A DNA stretch of 64,000 nt, taken from positions 1,860,001-1,924,000 of the forward strand of contig CP017948.1 in assembly GCA_002838185.1 (NCBI GenBank). Reading direction: 5' to 3'. The translations under genes and the position numbers were made by a program. The notes under the pieces were generated by a model. The model was not told the origin of the DNA, did not search any database, and saw nothing but the letters and a program-made list of their open reading frames with translations. The stretch comes from Tenericutes bacterium MO-XQ. GTDB lineage: Bacteria > Bacillota_I > Bacilli_A > Acholeplasmatales > Acholeplasmataceae. This document shows, piece after piece, positions 50,237 through 59,032 of the stretch. Position 1 is the stretch's first letter, and every line of letters starts with the position of its first letter.

Positions 50237-51357
50237 GATTGTTCCCCCTTAGATAGTCTTACTGCTTTTCTAACAGCTTCTTCTGTATCATACATTGGTT
50301 CTAATCCTGCAGCAGTTAATATTTTATTAGCTTCTACTTCGTTAGTGCCTCTAATGCATGTTACAATGGGTCTATTTGGTTTTAATTTAAGGATTGCATC
50401 AACAACCCCTTGAGCCATAACATCTGCTCTTGCAATCGTTCCAAAAGTAACGACTAATATCACTTTTGAATCCACTTTTAAACATATTTCCATAGCTTTT
50501 ACAGCTTTTTTATAATTGGGTCCGCCAAATTCTAAATAATTTGCGACACTTCCACCTTCATAATGGATGAGATCGTATACGGTTGTTGTAAGTCCTGCAC
50601 CAGCACACATAAGTCCAATATCACCATCAAATTCGATAAAAGGTATGCCTTCTACCATGGCGTCATATTCAGCTTCACTTTTATAATCATCATATACTTT
50701 TTCAAATCTTTTTTGTCTATGTAAAGAATTATCATCAATCATGAGTTTGCCATCACCAGCGATAAGCTCTTGATTTTTGTTAATGAAAAGTGGGTTGATT
50801 TCAACCAACTCAGCATCATATGTTTTAAAGACTTCATAAAGTTTTAATAAAAGTTTTGACATTGATTTTGCGAGTGTATGATCTAAATCTAAACCATAAG
50901 CTACTGACAATGCTTGAAATGGCATGAGTCCATATCTCATATCAATCGGTTCTTTAATGATTTTATCAGGTTGTTCTACAGCAAGTGTCTCAATATCAAT
51001 ACCACCTTCACTGCTCGCGATTAAAAGTGCTGTTGCTTTTTCAGGATCAACAGTAATTGATACATAGATTTCTTTTTGGATATCTACCGCTTCTTCAATA
51101 AGTAATTTTTTAATTTTTTGTGGATGATTAAACAATCTTGTTGTTTCTTCTATAGCTTTTTCTTCAGATTTAACAAAAGAGATTAATCCAGCTTTTCCAC
51201 GACCACCACTTAATACTTGTGATTTAATGACACACGGAAATCCAATATGATTAGTTGCTTCTTTTAATTCTTCTATAGAATGAATGATTTTACTATTTGG
51301 GATAACGATCCCTGCTTCTTTAAAAACTTCTTTTGCTTGATACTCATATAATTTCAT
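50233..51357 (-). CDS. Acyl-CoA ligase (ADP-forming) beta subunit, SucC-like: probable sulfoacetate-CoA ligase subunit
   Basis: 374 residues, ATP-grasp plus ligase-CoA domain. It begins KLYEYQAKEVFKEAGI, has IKSQVLSGGRGKAGLI (nucleotide binding), ELVEINPLFINKNQELIAGDGKL (metal site) and VTFGTIARADVMAQGVVDA. Together with the alpha subunit it makes ATP from sulfoacetyl-CoA by inference. It lies eight bases after the aldehyde dehydrogenase gene. Confidence 0.87.
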   Translation of the reverse strand: MKLYEYQAKEVFKEAGIVIPNSKIIHSIEELKEATNHIGFPCVIKSQVLSGGRGKAGLISFVKSEEKAIEETTRLFNHPQKIKKLLIEEAVDIQKEIYVSITVDPEKATALLIASSEGGIDIETLAVEQPDKIIKEPIDMRYGLMPFQALSVAYGLDLDHTLAKSMSKLLLKLYEVFKTYDAELVEINPLFINKNQELIAGDGKLMIDDNSLHRQKRFEKVYDDYKSEAEYDAMVEGIPFIEFDGDIGLMCAGAGLTTTVYDLIHYEGGSVANYLEFGGPNYKKAVKAMEICLKVDSKVILVVTFGTIARADVMAQGVVDAILKLKPNRPIVTCIRGTNEVEANKILTAAGLEPMYDTEEAVRKAVRLSKGEQS

Positions 51358-51365
51358 ATCAATAC

Positions 51366-52769
51366 CTACTTAATACTTTCAAAATAATCACCAAAAATTT
51401 CATCATCTGATGGTCTTATTGGATCAAAATATTCTGATAACCAAGTAACATTTAAGAAATGTTTATAATTAATATTTTCAGTAGTAATATTTCCACCCCA
51501 TGTACCGCATCCTAAAGATACAGTTGATGGCATACCATTAAAGAATGCACCACCATTTGCAGGAGCTTGTGCTTGATTCACCATAATTCTACTAGTTCTC
51601 ATATACTGACCTAAATGATTGATATATGCCTGATTTTTCGTATGAATTCCACATGAATGTCCAGTACCATAATTATCTGTAAGTCTTACTAATATTTCAA
51701 ATCCTTTTTCAAATGTATCATATGTAAAGACAGTAAGTACTGGTGATAGTTTTTCTTGAGAAAAGAAGTCATTTTCAATATCTTTAGCACCTTCAACAAG
51801 CAATACTTGAATATGATCATCCACAGATATACCTGCATCAGTTGCAATTTTTTTAGCAGATTGCGCAACAATTTTACCGTTGATTGAACGATAGCCTTTG
51901 GCATTGACTGGCCACATGTATTGTTCTAAAAGTTCTCTTTCTTTAGGGGTTACCATGTAACTACCTAATGTTTTCAACTCTGAAATTAAATCTTCATAGA
52001 TAGATTCATGGATAATGATAGAATTTTCACTTGAACAAGATGTCGCATGATCAAACTTTTTGCTTAAAAAGATTTTAGCTGCTGCATCTTTAACATCAGC
52101 ATCTTCTGCTACGATTTGCACAGTATTTCCAGGTCCTACACCGTAAGCTGGTCTTCCTGATGAATACGCAGCTTTTACCATAGCTGAACCACCAGTAGCT
52201 AAAACAACATCAACTTGTTTCATAAGTTCATTGGTTAACTCAATTGATGGTTCTTCAATAATTTGGATTAAATCTAGAGGAGCTCCAACTTTTCTTAAAC
52301 CATCTCTCATGAAATCAACAGCCATTTTAGATGCTATTTTGGCTTTTGGATGTGGTGCGAAAATAACGGCATTTCTACCTTTTAATATAGTGACTGCATT
52401 ACTTGAAGGTGTTGCAGTTGGATTTGTAACAGGTGTTAACGCTCCAACTACACCTACAGGTTTAGCATATTTTCTTATCTTCTTTTCTTGATCTTCTTCG
52501 ATAAGTCCTACAGATTTCTTACCCTTAACATCGGCAAGAACACCTAATACTTTATTTTTATGTTTTAAAACCTTGTCTTTGACGTTACCCATCTTAGTTT
52601 CTTCGACAGCAGCTTCAGCAAGTTTTAATATATTTTCATCATTATAAACTTCCCAACCAATAGCTACACAAACACGATCAATTTCTTCTTGAGTATAGTT
52701 ACTGATCTTCTCTTGAGCTTCTTTTGCTTTTTTAATATAATTTGCAATGATATCTTTTGATGTTTCCAT
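51366..52769 (-). CDS. sqwD: CoA-acylating aldehyde dehydrogenase, probable sulfoacetaldehyde dehydrogenase
   Basis: 467 residues of the acylating aldehyde dehydrogenase group (EutE/AdhE-N/SauS type). GVVGALTPVTNPTATPSSNA is the NAD-site region; the catalytic Cys245 lies in FDHATSCSSENSII; GGAFFNGMPSTVSLGCGTWG is the typical late segment. The expected reaction is sulfoacetaldehyde + CoA + NAD(P) to sulfoacetyl-CoA. Acetaldehyde or other short aldehydes would be alternatives, but the operon context (transketolase that releases sulfoacetaldehyde, ligase that consumes the CoA ester) favours the sulfonate. The gene symbol follows my recollection of the sulfo-TK literature. GGAGGAAGATTC precedes the ATG. 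Confidence 0.85.
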   Translation of the reverse strand: METSKDIIANYIKKAKEAQEKISNYTQEEIDRVCVAIGWEVYNDENILKLAEAAVEETKMGNVKDKVLKHKNKVLGVLADVKGKKSVGLIEEDQEKKIRKYAKPVGVVGALTPVTNPTATPSSNAVTILKGRNAVIFAPHPKAKIASKMAVDFMRDGLRKVGAPLDLIQIIEEPSIELTNELMKQVDVVLATGGSAMVKAAYSSGRPAYGVGPGNTVQIVAEDADVKDAAAKIFLSKKFDHATSCSSENSIIIHESIYEDLISELKTLGSYMVTPKERELLEQYMWPVNAKGYRSINGKIVAQSAKKIATDAGISVDDHIQVLLVEGAKDIENDFFSQEKLSPVLTVFTYDTFEKGFEILVRLTDNYGTGHSCGIHTKNQAYINHLGQYMRTSRIMVNQAQAPANGGAFFNGMPSTVSLGCGTWGGNITTENINYKHFLNVTWLSEYFDPIRPSDDEIFGDYFESIK

Positions 52770-52781
52770 GAATCTTCCTCC

Positions 52782-54023
52782 TTATAATATGATGTTAATA
52801 GCATTCATAAACCATAACAAGATCGCTATAAATATGAGTGCCAAAAATGATGCTATAAATAAATTTTTAAATAATGATTTTTTGTTAACTTCTTCTGGAG
52901 AACTAGCAAGTGCAAGTGCTCCCATGGTTGAAAACGGACTCACTGTAACAATATGCGATGCAACGGCGATTGTAATCGTTAATACTGTTGGTGTTACAAC
53001 ATTTCCTAATTCTTGTGATAACTCAACTGTTGTTGGTATGAGTGTTGGCATAACAACACCTACAGCGGATGAAAATATCGACATAACGCCTGATAATATC
53101 GACATAATTGGAATGGCAGTATGTTCATTCATGAGTGTTGCTAAGAAAGTTGTTAATAGTGATACACCACCAACTTCATCAGCTACTCGAATTAAAACAG
53201 CAGTTCCACAGATAAGTAATATGGTAGACCAAGGTACATTAGATATTGCTTTACCTTGATCAGCTGATTTAAAAATAAATAGGATTGCAGATAGTACAAA
53301 TGCAGCAAACCCAACATTGACTTTACCAATCATAACCCATAAAACTAAAACAAGTACCATCAGTAATGTAAATATTTGTTGCTTATCAAATTTACCTGGA
53401 GCTTTAATTTCAATACGATCTCCTCTAAGTTTCAGTCCACCTAATGCGATAAAGACTAAACCAGAAAAGAGTGTCATCGCGAGTACATTATTGAAATAGA
53501 TGTGAAATCCGAGTTCACCTACACCATGTAATCTAGCTAGTTCTAATGCAACAATACCATTAGGAGCAAGTGGAGATAAACCTCCTGCAATTGAACCTAA
53601 AATGATTAAAATACTTACCATTAAAACCGATATGTTTGCTCTAAACGCAATAATAAGTCCAATAGGTAATAATAATGCACTTGTCGAAATATTTCCAGGT
53701 CCTAATGAGGCAAGAATTAGAGCTAAAAAGTAAAATATAATCGGTATTAATACTTTTTTACCTCTACTTTGATAAATAATGGTATTAGATAGTTTTTCTA
53801 ATGTCCCATTAAGCTTTGCAATACTAAAAAGTAATGTAATCCCAAATGTTGTAAAAAATAAAGTCATTGGCCAATATGAAATGATTTCAGATATCGGTAT
53901 ACCACCGCCATAATAACCGATGAATAAGGCAAAAACTAAGGCGATTAAACCAACATTTACATCTTTCCAAAACCCAATAATGATTGCTACAACAATAGCA
54001 AGTAGTGAAATAATTTCAATCAT
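52782..54023 (-). CDS. SLC13/ion-transporter-superfamily permease, candidate sulfoacetate exporter
   Basis: 413 residues, about eleven to twelve spans. The N-terminal part is MatC/SLC13-like; GPGNISTSALLLPIGLIIAF and SPLAPNGIVALELARLHGVG form the first half-repeat, and VGVVMPTLIPTTVELSQELG the inverted second. The family carries dicarboxylates and sulfonate/sulfate-like anions. It lies inside the sulfoglycolysis operon between the isomerase and the aldehyde dehydrogenase; the importer of sulfoquinovose is the ABC system, so this is most likely the exit route for sulfoacetate. Direction and substrate are inference. Confidence 0.8.
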   Translation of the reverse strand: MIEIISLLAIVVAIIIGFWKDVNVGLIALVFALFIGYYGGGIPISEIISYWPMTLFFTTFGITLLFSIAKLNGTLEKLSNTIIYQSRGKKVLIPIIFYFLALILASLGPGNISTSALLLPIGLIIAFRANISVLMVSILIILGSIAGGLSPLAPNGIVALELARLHGVGELGFHIYFNNVLAMTLFSGLVFIALGGLKLRGDRIEIKAPGKFDKQQIFTLLMVLVLVLWVMIGKVNVGFAAFVLSAILFIFKSADQGKAISNVPWSTILLICGTAVLIRVADEVGGVSLLTTFLATLMNEHTAIPIMSILSGVMSIFSSAVGVVMPTLIPTTVELSQELGNVVTPTVLTITIAVASHIVTVSPFSTMGALALASSPEEVNKKSLFKNLFIASFLALIFIAILLWFMNAINIIL

Positions 54024-54051
54024 TTATATCGACCCTCTCGTGTATAATTTA

Positions 54052-54531
54052 TTATTTGTGGAAACTTCTTTTTTCGATATCTTTAACAATAACGCGTGCT
54101 TTTTCTAAGTTTTTTGCGCGCCAGTCTTCTAGGTTTTGTGTAAAACCAGTGTTTAAAAATACTCTTGCCATTTCAACACCCATAATAGGGGCAATAATCC
54201 ATCCACCCATGCATAAAACGTTTGCGTCATTGATCGCTCTACATTTTTCTGCTGCATAAACAGATTCACAAGCTGCTCCATAAACACCTTCATGTTTATT
54301 TGCAACGATGGACATCCCCATACCAGTTCCACAAATTAAAATACCACGTTCATACGTTTTATTTTGAATAAGTTTAGCACCCTTTTCTGCGACTTCAAAA
54401 AATGGTAATGCTTTTTCTTCATCAAGTGTGCCAATATCTTCTACTTCATAATTATTTTCTAATAAGTAACTTTTAACTGCTTCTTTTAATTGAAATCCTG
54501 ATTTATCTGAACCTATAAATAATTTTTCCAT
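54052..54531 (-). CDS. sqwI: RpiB/LacA-family isomerase, probable 4-deoxy-4-sulfoerythrose isomerase
   Basis: 159 residues with the RpiB fold. The catalytic Cys67 is kept (LICGTGMGMSIVANK). Compared with E. coli RpiB from memory, His10 is Lys10 (GSDKSG), Arg83 is Tyr84 (EGVYGA for AGIRAV) and the ring-opening His99 is Ile100 (RAINDANVL). Loss of phosphate-binding and ring-opening residues suits a linear, non-phosphorylated sulfonated tetrose. In the sulfo-TK pathway this enzyme converts 4-deoxy-4-sulfoerythrose to 4-deoxy-4-sulfoerythrulose. It lies 12 bases after the transketolase C-half gene. Ribose 5-phosphate isomerase proper is less likely. Confidence 0.85.
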   Translation of the reverse strand: MEKLFIGSDKSGFQLKEAVKSYLLENNYEVEDIGTLDEEKALPFFEVAEKGAKLIQNKTYERGILICGTGMGMSIVANKHEGVYGAACESVYAAEKCRAINDANVLCMGGWIIAPIMGVEMARVFLNTGFTQNLEDWRAKNLEKARVIVKDIEKRSFHK

Positions 54532-54543
54532 GTGTTTTCTCCT

Positions 54544-55488
54544 TTATTTTTGTTTGATGACATCTAAAACAGCATCAACAATATGATGTGCCTTTAAACC
54601 AAATTTTTCCATCAAGAAATCTTTTTTCCCAACTTCACCAAAATGGTCTTGAACGCCAACTCTTCTCATTGGTGTTGGACAGTTTTCAACTAAAACTTCC
54701 GCTACAGCACTTCCTAAACCATTAATAATGTTATGATTTTCAGCTGTAACAACTGCTTTTGTCTTTATAGCTTCTTCAATAATCATATCTTTATCTATTG
54801 GTTTAATCGTATGGATATTCACAACACTTGCAGAAATCCCTTTTTCGTTTAAAATCTTTTGTGCATCCAATGCTTCTTTAACCATGATGCCTGATGCAAA
54901 TATAGATACATCACTACCTTCAATAATTCTTGTTGCTTTACCTAACTCAAACGTTTGATCATCTTCAAAGATTGCATCAAATTCTTGACGTAATAATCTG
55001 ATATATACTGGACCTTGGTGTTTAATGATTTGCGGCATCATTGCCGCAAGTTGAACACCATCAACTGGTTCAAATATGACCATGCCAGGTAGGTTTCTCA
55101 TCAGTCCTACATCTTCTAATGACATATGTGTTCCACCGTTTAACTGTGCCATAATGCCTGGATCAGATCCAACCATTTTCACATTCATTTTTGCATAACA
55201 AACTGAAAGTGTAACTTGGTCAAAAACACGACGTGTCGCAAATGGTGTAAACGTATGTGTAAATGGTAATTTACCCATATTAGCTAAACCTGCAGCAACC
55301 CCAATCATGTTAGCTTCTTGAACACCAACATTGATAGTTCTTTCTGGATATACGTCATAAAATGCAGTTGATTTTAATGCTTTCATTAAGTCTGCTTCAA
55401 CAATGACTAATTCTGGATACTCTTTTGCATATTTGATGAGTAAATCTACATAGATTTCTCTTAATTGTCTATTTCTTAGTTCTATCAT
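54544..55488 (-). CDS. sqwH: Transketolase C-terminal half, probable 6-deoxy-6-sulfofructose transketolase subunit
   Basis: 314 residues: pyrimidine-binding domain (IVEADLMKALKSTAFYDVYPE, INVGVQEANMIGVAAGLA with the TPP-activating Glu) and C-terminal domain (FASGIMVKEALDAQKIL). The two halves are separate genes overlapping by ATGA, as in many Firmicute accessory transketolases. It would move a two-carbon unit from 6-deoxy-6-sulfofructose, then from 4-deoxy-4-sulfoerythrulose, to glyceraldehyde 3-phosphate, making xylulose 5-phosphate and finally sulfoacetaldehyde. The assignment is from operon context; the G/H letters follow my recollection. Confidence 0.87.
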   Translation of the reverse strand: MIELRNRQLREIYVDLLIKYAKEYPELVIVEADLMKALKSTAFYDVYPERTINVGVQEANMIGVAAGLANMGKLPFTHTFTPFATRRVFDQVTLSVCYAKMNVKMVGSDPGIMAQLNGGTHMSLEDVGLMRNLPGMVIFEPVDGVQLAAMMPQIIKHQGPVYIRLLRQEFDAIFEDDQTFELGKATRIIEGSDVSIFASGIMVKEALDAQKILNEKGISASVVNIHTIKPIDKDMIIEEAIKTKAVVTAENHNIINGLGSAVAEVLVENCPTPMRRVGVQDHFGEVGKKDFLMEKFGLKAHHIVDAVLDVIKQK

Positions 55489-56300
55489 TTCTCTAACCCC
55501 TCAATTGCTTGTTTTGCTAACTCTTTTGTCACTGGCATATTATGAGATCCAGCTTGATTTTCACAGAAGCTTGCACCTTTACCCTTAATGGTGTTACATA
55601 TAATCATCGATGGTTTACCTTTAGCTGCTTTAGCATTTAAGATAGCTTGCTCGATTGCAATGACATCATGTCCATCAATGACTTGTACGTGCCAATTAAA
55701 TGCTTCCCATTTTTTATCAAGTGGAGAAACATCGTTGACTTGTTCAACAGATCCATCAATTTGGAATTTATTATAATCAGTAAATGCGATCAAATGATCC
55801 AATTTTCTGCTTCCGGCAAACATAGCAGCTTCCCATATTTGTCCTTCTTGAGATTCACCATCGCCTATGATTGCATAAACATGAAATGGTTCTTGATCAA
55901 GTTGTGCAGCAGTAGCCATACCAACCGCAGCTGAAAAACCTTGTCCTAAAGATCCTGTTGTCATATCAACACCAACAGTCTTATTCATATCTGTATGAGA
56001 AGGTAAATCTGTATTTGAAATATTAAGTGTATCTAGTAATTCTAGTGGAAAATATTCTTTTAATGCTAGTGTTGCATAAACAGCAGGTCCACCATGTCCT
56101 TTTGATAATACAAAACGATCTCTGTTTGGTAGTTTAGGCTGTTTTGGATCAATATGCATTTGATCAAAATATAGAACTGCAAGAATATCTGCAATCGATA
56201 AACTTCCTCCTATATGACCCACACCAAGTGTTGCGATACACCCAATTGTTAATTTTCTGATCTCTTTTGCTTTTTGTTCTAAAAATATGCGTTTTTCCAT
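55485..56300 (-). CDS. sqwG: Transketolase N-terminal half, probable 6-deoxy-6-sulfofructose transketolase subunit
   Basis: 271 residues, the TPP pyrophosphate-binding half: GHIGGSLSIADILAVLYF, FVLSKGHGGPAVYATLA, TTGSLGQGFSAAVGMA, and the metal/TPP motif IIGDGESQEGQIWEAA...NKFQIDG. It forms the active enzyme with the C-half. A general pentose-phosphate transketolase is the alternative; full-length housekeeping enzyme would be expected elsewhere. GGAGGAGAAC precedes the ATG. Confidence 0.87.
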   Translation of the reverse strand: MEKRIFLEQKAKEIRKLTIGCIATLGVGHIGGSLSIADILAVLYFDQMHIDPKQPKLPNRDRFVLSKGHGGPAVYATLALKEYFPLELLDTLNISNTDLPSHTDMNKTVGVDMTTGSLGQGFSAAVGMATAAQLDQEPFHVYAIIGDGESQEGQIWEAAMFAGSRKLDHLIAFTDYNKFQIDGSVEQVNDVSPLDKKWEAFNWHVQVIDGHDVIAIEQAILNAKAAKGKPSMIICNTIKGKGASFCENQAGSHNMPVTKELAKQAIEGLEK

Positions 56301-56309
56301 GTTCTCCTC

Positions 56310-57650
56310 CTAATATTGAACAATTTCTATGTTTAGCATTTCTGCAAGTATTTTTAATTTATTTACAACATCTTTGTATAAAACAACAAAGTGTGGTTCC
56401 CATCCTTCTTTAACCATGTTTGTAATCATTGGTTTTACAGGTTGTTTGACTTTAACTACAACAGAAGTTCCTAAGAACTGTTGTGGTTTATCTAGAATCT
56501 CAGCTTCTGCAATAAAGAATCTAAATGATCCATCTGTTTTCTTACCAATTCTAAATAGCGAAGCTTCTTTACTTGGTTTAAGCCCAAACTCCATGGTTGG
56601 TCCAATCTTTCTATTTGGATGGACGCCAGTTGTTGCACCTAGATCAGCTCTAGCAAGTGAACAAGCTGCTGTTCCACAATGCCAAAATGTGATTGTGTTA
56701 TCCTTTTCATCAAGTGATACTGGATCCCCTAGGAATGTCGGTTCTTTTGATAGTTCTCCACCTATAAACATCGATAGCGCACCATAAGCATCGGCTTCAC
56801 ATGCTGCTGCAATCTTTTGGTCGTTAAGTAGTCCTAAAACGCCACAAACAGGTGTTCCGTAATCCGTAAAGAAATCCGGCCAACATCTTGAAGCGACCGC
56901 TTTGATATTATTGTTTACGATAAAGTCTTTATAGACTTGATATAATCTAACAAAATCATCTTTGTTTTTCTTTAAAGTTTTCTCTAAGTTGACCATTTTT
57001 TGATGTGCTTCGTCTGAAGCTTCTTTAGCCTCTTCTAACGCAAGAGCTTTCGCCTTTTGCGTAAGTTCTCTAGATTCAATAGTCATCAGATTAACCCCAA
57101 ATGTTTTCATCAGTTCTACATCATTTGCTCTACCAAATCCGAACCCTTGTGGTGTATCTCCGATAACAAGCAAATTCGTTTGTTTTAATTCATATTTTAA
57201 TTTAGCAACTTCAACAACTTCAAGAATTGTTTTTTTAACATCAATTTCAGTAGGCATACCAAATACATACTGAATATGTTGATTTCTTATGTGTTTAAAA
57301 GCATATCCTGCAGAAAATGCTCCAGTTAAGGAATTCAATCTTAATCTTCCACCATCAATCACTGGTTCTCTTAACGTCCATAATAAGACATCTGCTTTTG
57401 TATATTTTAATATTTCAGTCATATAAGCACTATTTGCGAATGTGATATTTTGAACAATAACTAAATCAGGTTGATTTGATTCTAAAAATGATTTTAATAA
57501 ATCTATTGATAACAACATTTCATCCGGACAAAGGATCGATTCATCAATTTCATTTAAGAGTGTTTTTGATGCTTCAAACAGTTTTTGTGCAGACTCCAAG
57601 TGGAATGTCCCAACACCTATTGGTAAATAACAGACATTTATTTTTCTCAT
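56310..57650 (-). CDS. L-fucose/L-arabinose isomerase-family protein, probable sulfoquinovose isomerase
   Basis: 446 residues. N-terminal domains resemble COG2407 sugar isomerases (ILCPDEMLLSIDLLK, LLWTLREPVIDGGRLRLNSL); the C-terminal part has the metal-site pattern AACEADAYGALSMFIGG, FWHCGTAACSLA and WEPHFVVLYKD with the usual Glu, Asp and His ligands. In this operon the missing step between sulfoquinovose and 6-deoxy-6-sulfofructose would be filled by this ketol-isomerase. AAAAGGAG precedes the ATG. The alternative candidate for the same step is the DUF4867 protein at the head of the operon. Confidence 0.78.
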   Translation of the reverse strand: MRKINVCYLPIGVGTFHLESAQKLFEASKTLLNEIDESILCPDEMLLSIDLLKSFLESNQPDLVIVQNITFANSAYMTEILKYTKADVLLWTLREPVIDGGRLRLNSLTGAFSAGYAFKHIRNQHIQYVFGMPTEIDVKKTILEVVEVAKLKYELKQTNLLVIGDTPQGFGFGRANDVELMKTFGVNLMTIESRELTQKAKALALEEAKEASDEAHQKMVNLEKTLKKNKDDFVRLYQVYKDFIVNNNIKAVASRCWPDFFTDYGTPVCGVLGLLNDQKIAAACEADAYGALSMFIGGELSKEPTFLGDPVSLDEKDNTITFWHCGTAACSLARADLGATTGVHPNRKIGPTMEFGLKPSKEASLFRIGKKTDGSFRFFIAEAEILDKPQQFLGTSVVVKVKQPVKPMITNMVKEGWEPHFVVLYKDVVNKLKILAEMLNIEIVQY

Positions 57651-57724
57651 ATATTCTCCTTTTCTTTTCGGGTTATTTGATTAACTAAAAACCCTCGATA
57701 GCTAAGCAAATAATCCAAAATTAA

Positions 57725-57759
57725 GTCATTGGGTGTTACGTTTTGTAACACCCTATGAC
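57725..57759 (-). terminator. Intercistronic hairpin after the binding-protein gene
   Basis: GTCAT-T-GGGTGTTAC pairs with GTAACACCC-T-ATGAC around GTTTT, 20 bases after the binding-protein stop. No U-run follows on the minus strand, so read-through is expected. A second, weaker pairing (GGTTATTTG 57671 with CAAATAATCC 57707) lies behind it. Confidence 0.65.
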
Positions 57760-57778
57760 CTTGACTACATCTTAACGA

Positions 57779-58984
57779 TTAAGGTGCAGCGTTTTTTAAT
57801 TCTGTTTCTAAATCTTGTAATAATTCAAGAGCTGTCTTCGTGTTATTTGGGTTAGCAGCATCTTCAACTAATTGATTGATGATTGGATACATACCTGGAA
57901 TCATAACTTGAGTTAACCAGTCTTGTACATATTTTTCATCAGTTGCAGCGATTTCATCTAAGAATACAGCATATTGATCAGCAAAATCACCATAATTAAC
58001 TTCAGCACCAAGTCTTGGAGTTAAATAAGGAACGCCACCAGTATATGCATCATGTTGTTCGCCTTCTGCCATCCATTCGATGAAGTCTTGAGCTCTCTTT
58101 TCAGTACCACTGTCTCTAAATGCAGCAAGTGATTTACCACCTAAAATTGTTGCACGATTTGTGCCTTGAGGCATAGGAACTACTGCCCAATCAAATTCTA
58201 GATCTTGATAACCACTTACATTCCAGTTACCTGAAACATGGAATCCATAAGTACCAGTACGGAATAATGAAGCTGAATTCTTAGTAACATAAGTTTGGTC
58301 GCCTAAGAAACCTTCATCATAGAAATCCATTAACATTTGTAATGCATTTACTGCAGCAGTTGAAGTTAAGTTACTTTCAGTATATGGAGTTTCCCATAGT
58401 TCAACACCATGTTGATAAAGTACTGGCATAAAACGGTGAGCTTGATGGTCAAATAGACCAGGAGCTGTAACGCCATCTTTACCTTTAAGTTTATTCATTT
58501 CAGTTTCGAATTCTGCCCAAGTCCAAACTGTTTCACCAAGTTCTGGATAGTTAACGCCATTAGCTTCTAGTAAATCAAGATTTACAAATAAACCATTTGC
58601 AGTAATATCCATTGGTAATGAAATAACTTCACCATCAGTGTTATAGAATAAATTTGTGAATTTTGAAGTATCATAAACATCATCTAAAGGGATAATTTGT
58701 TCTTTAAAGTTGTTTAAGTGACCTTCAGTAACACGTGCTAATGCAGGTGCTTCTCCACCACTGATCATAGTCGCAAGTCTTGTTTCATAGTCATTGTAAG
58801 GAATACTTACTAATTCAATAACAATACCTGTTTCCTCTTCATAGTCATCCAGTAAGTCTTGCATAACTTCACCTTCAGTACCATCACTCCACCATAACAT
58901 TTGTAGTGTTTTTTCTTCTTGGTTACAACCAACAAGTACTACAACTGACATGATGACAAATATAAAACCTAATACTTTCTTCAT
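57779..58984 (-). CDS. ABC transporter substrate-binding lipoprotein, probable sulfoquinovose (glycoside) binder
   Basis: 401 residues. Signal ending VVLVGCNQ (lipobox LVGC), then a family-1 solute-binding protein (LWWSDGTEGEVMQDLLDDYE, MISGGEAPALARVTEG, GTYGFHVSGNWNVSGYQDL). It lies after two permeases and directly behind the sulfoquinovosidase gene, so it likely binds sulfoquinovose or sulfoquinovosyl glycerol outside the cell. No ATPase gene is in the operon; a shared ATPase elsewhere is needed. A hairpin follows the gene. Confidence 0.85.
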   Translation of the reverse strand: MKKVLGFIFVIMSVVVLVGCNQEEKTLQMLWWSDGTEGEVMQDLLDDYEEETGIVIELVSIPYNDYETRLATMISGGEAPALARVTEGHLNNFKEQIIPLDDVYDTSKFTNLFYNTDGEVISLPMDITANGLFVNLDLLEANGVNYPELGETVWTWAEFETEMNKLKGKDGVTAPGLFDHQAHRFMPVLYQHGVELWETPYTESNLTSTAAVNALQMLMDFYDEGFLGDQTYVTKNSASLFRTGTYGFHVSGNWNVSGYQDLEFDWAVVPMPQGTNRATILGGKSLAAFRDSGTEKRAQDFIEWMAEGEQHDAYTGGVPYLTPRLGAEVNYGDFADQYAVFLDEIAATDEKYVQDWLTQVMIPGMYPIINQLVEDAANPNNTKTALELLQDLETELKNAAP

Positions 58985-59032
58985 ACTTTCCTCCTAAATT
59001 TTTTTTATAATTACCTGTGAAAAACACAGTGA

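Noticed and set aside
49346-51357. Succinyl-CoA synthetase of a TCA cycle
   Set aside because: The subunits are SucCD-like, but they are embedded in a sulfosugar operon next to an acylating aldehyde dehydrogenase, and nothing else of a TCA cycle is seen in the window.
54052-56300. Ordinary pentose-phosphate transketolase and ribose 5-phosphate isomerase
   Set aside because: Operon context and altered residues in the RpiB-like protein favour the sulfosugar role, although pentose activity as a side reaction cannot be excluded.
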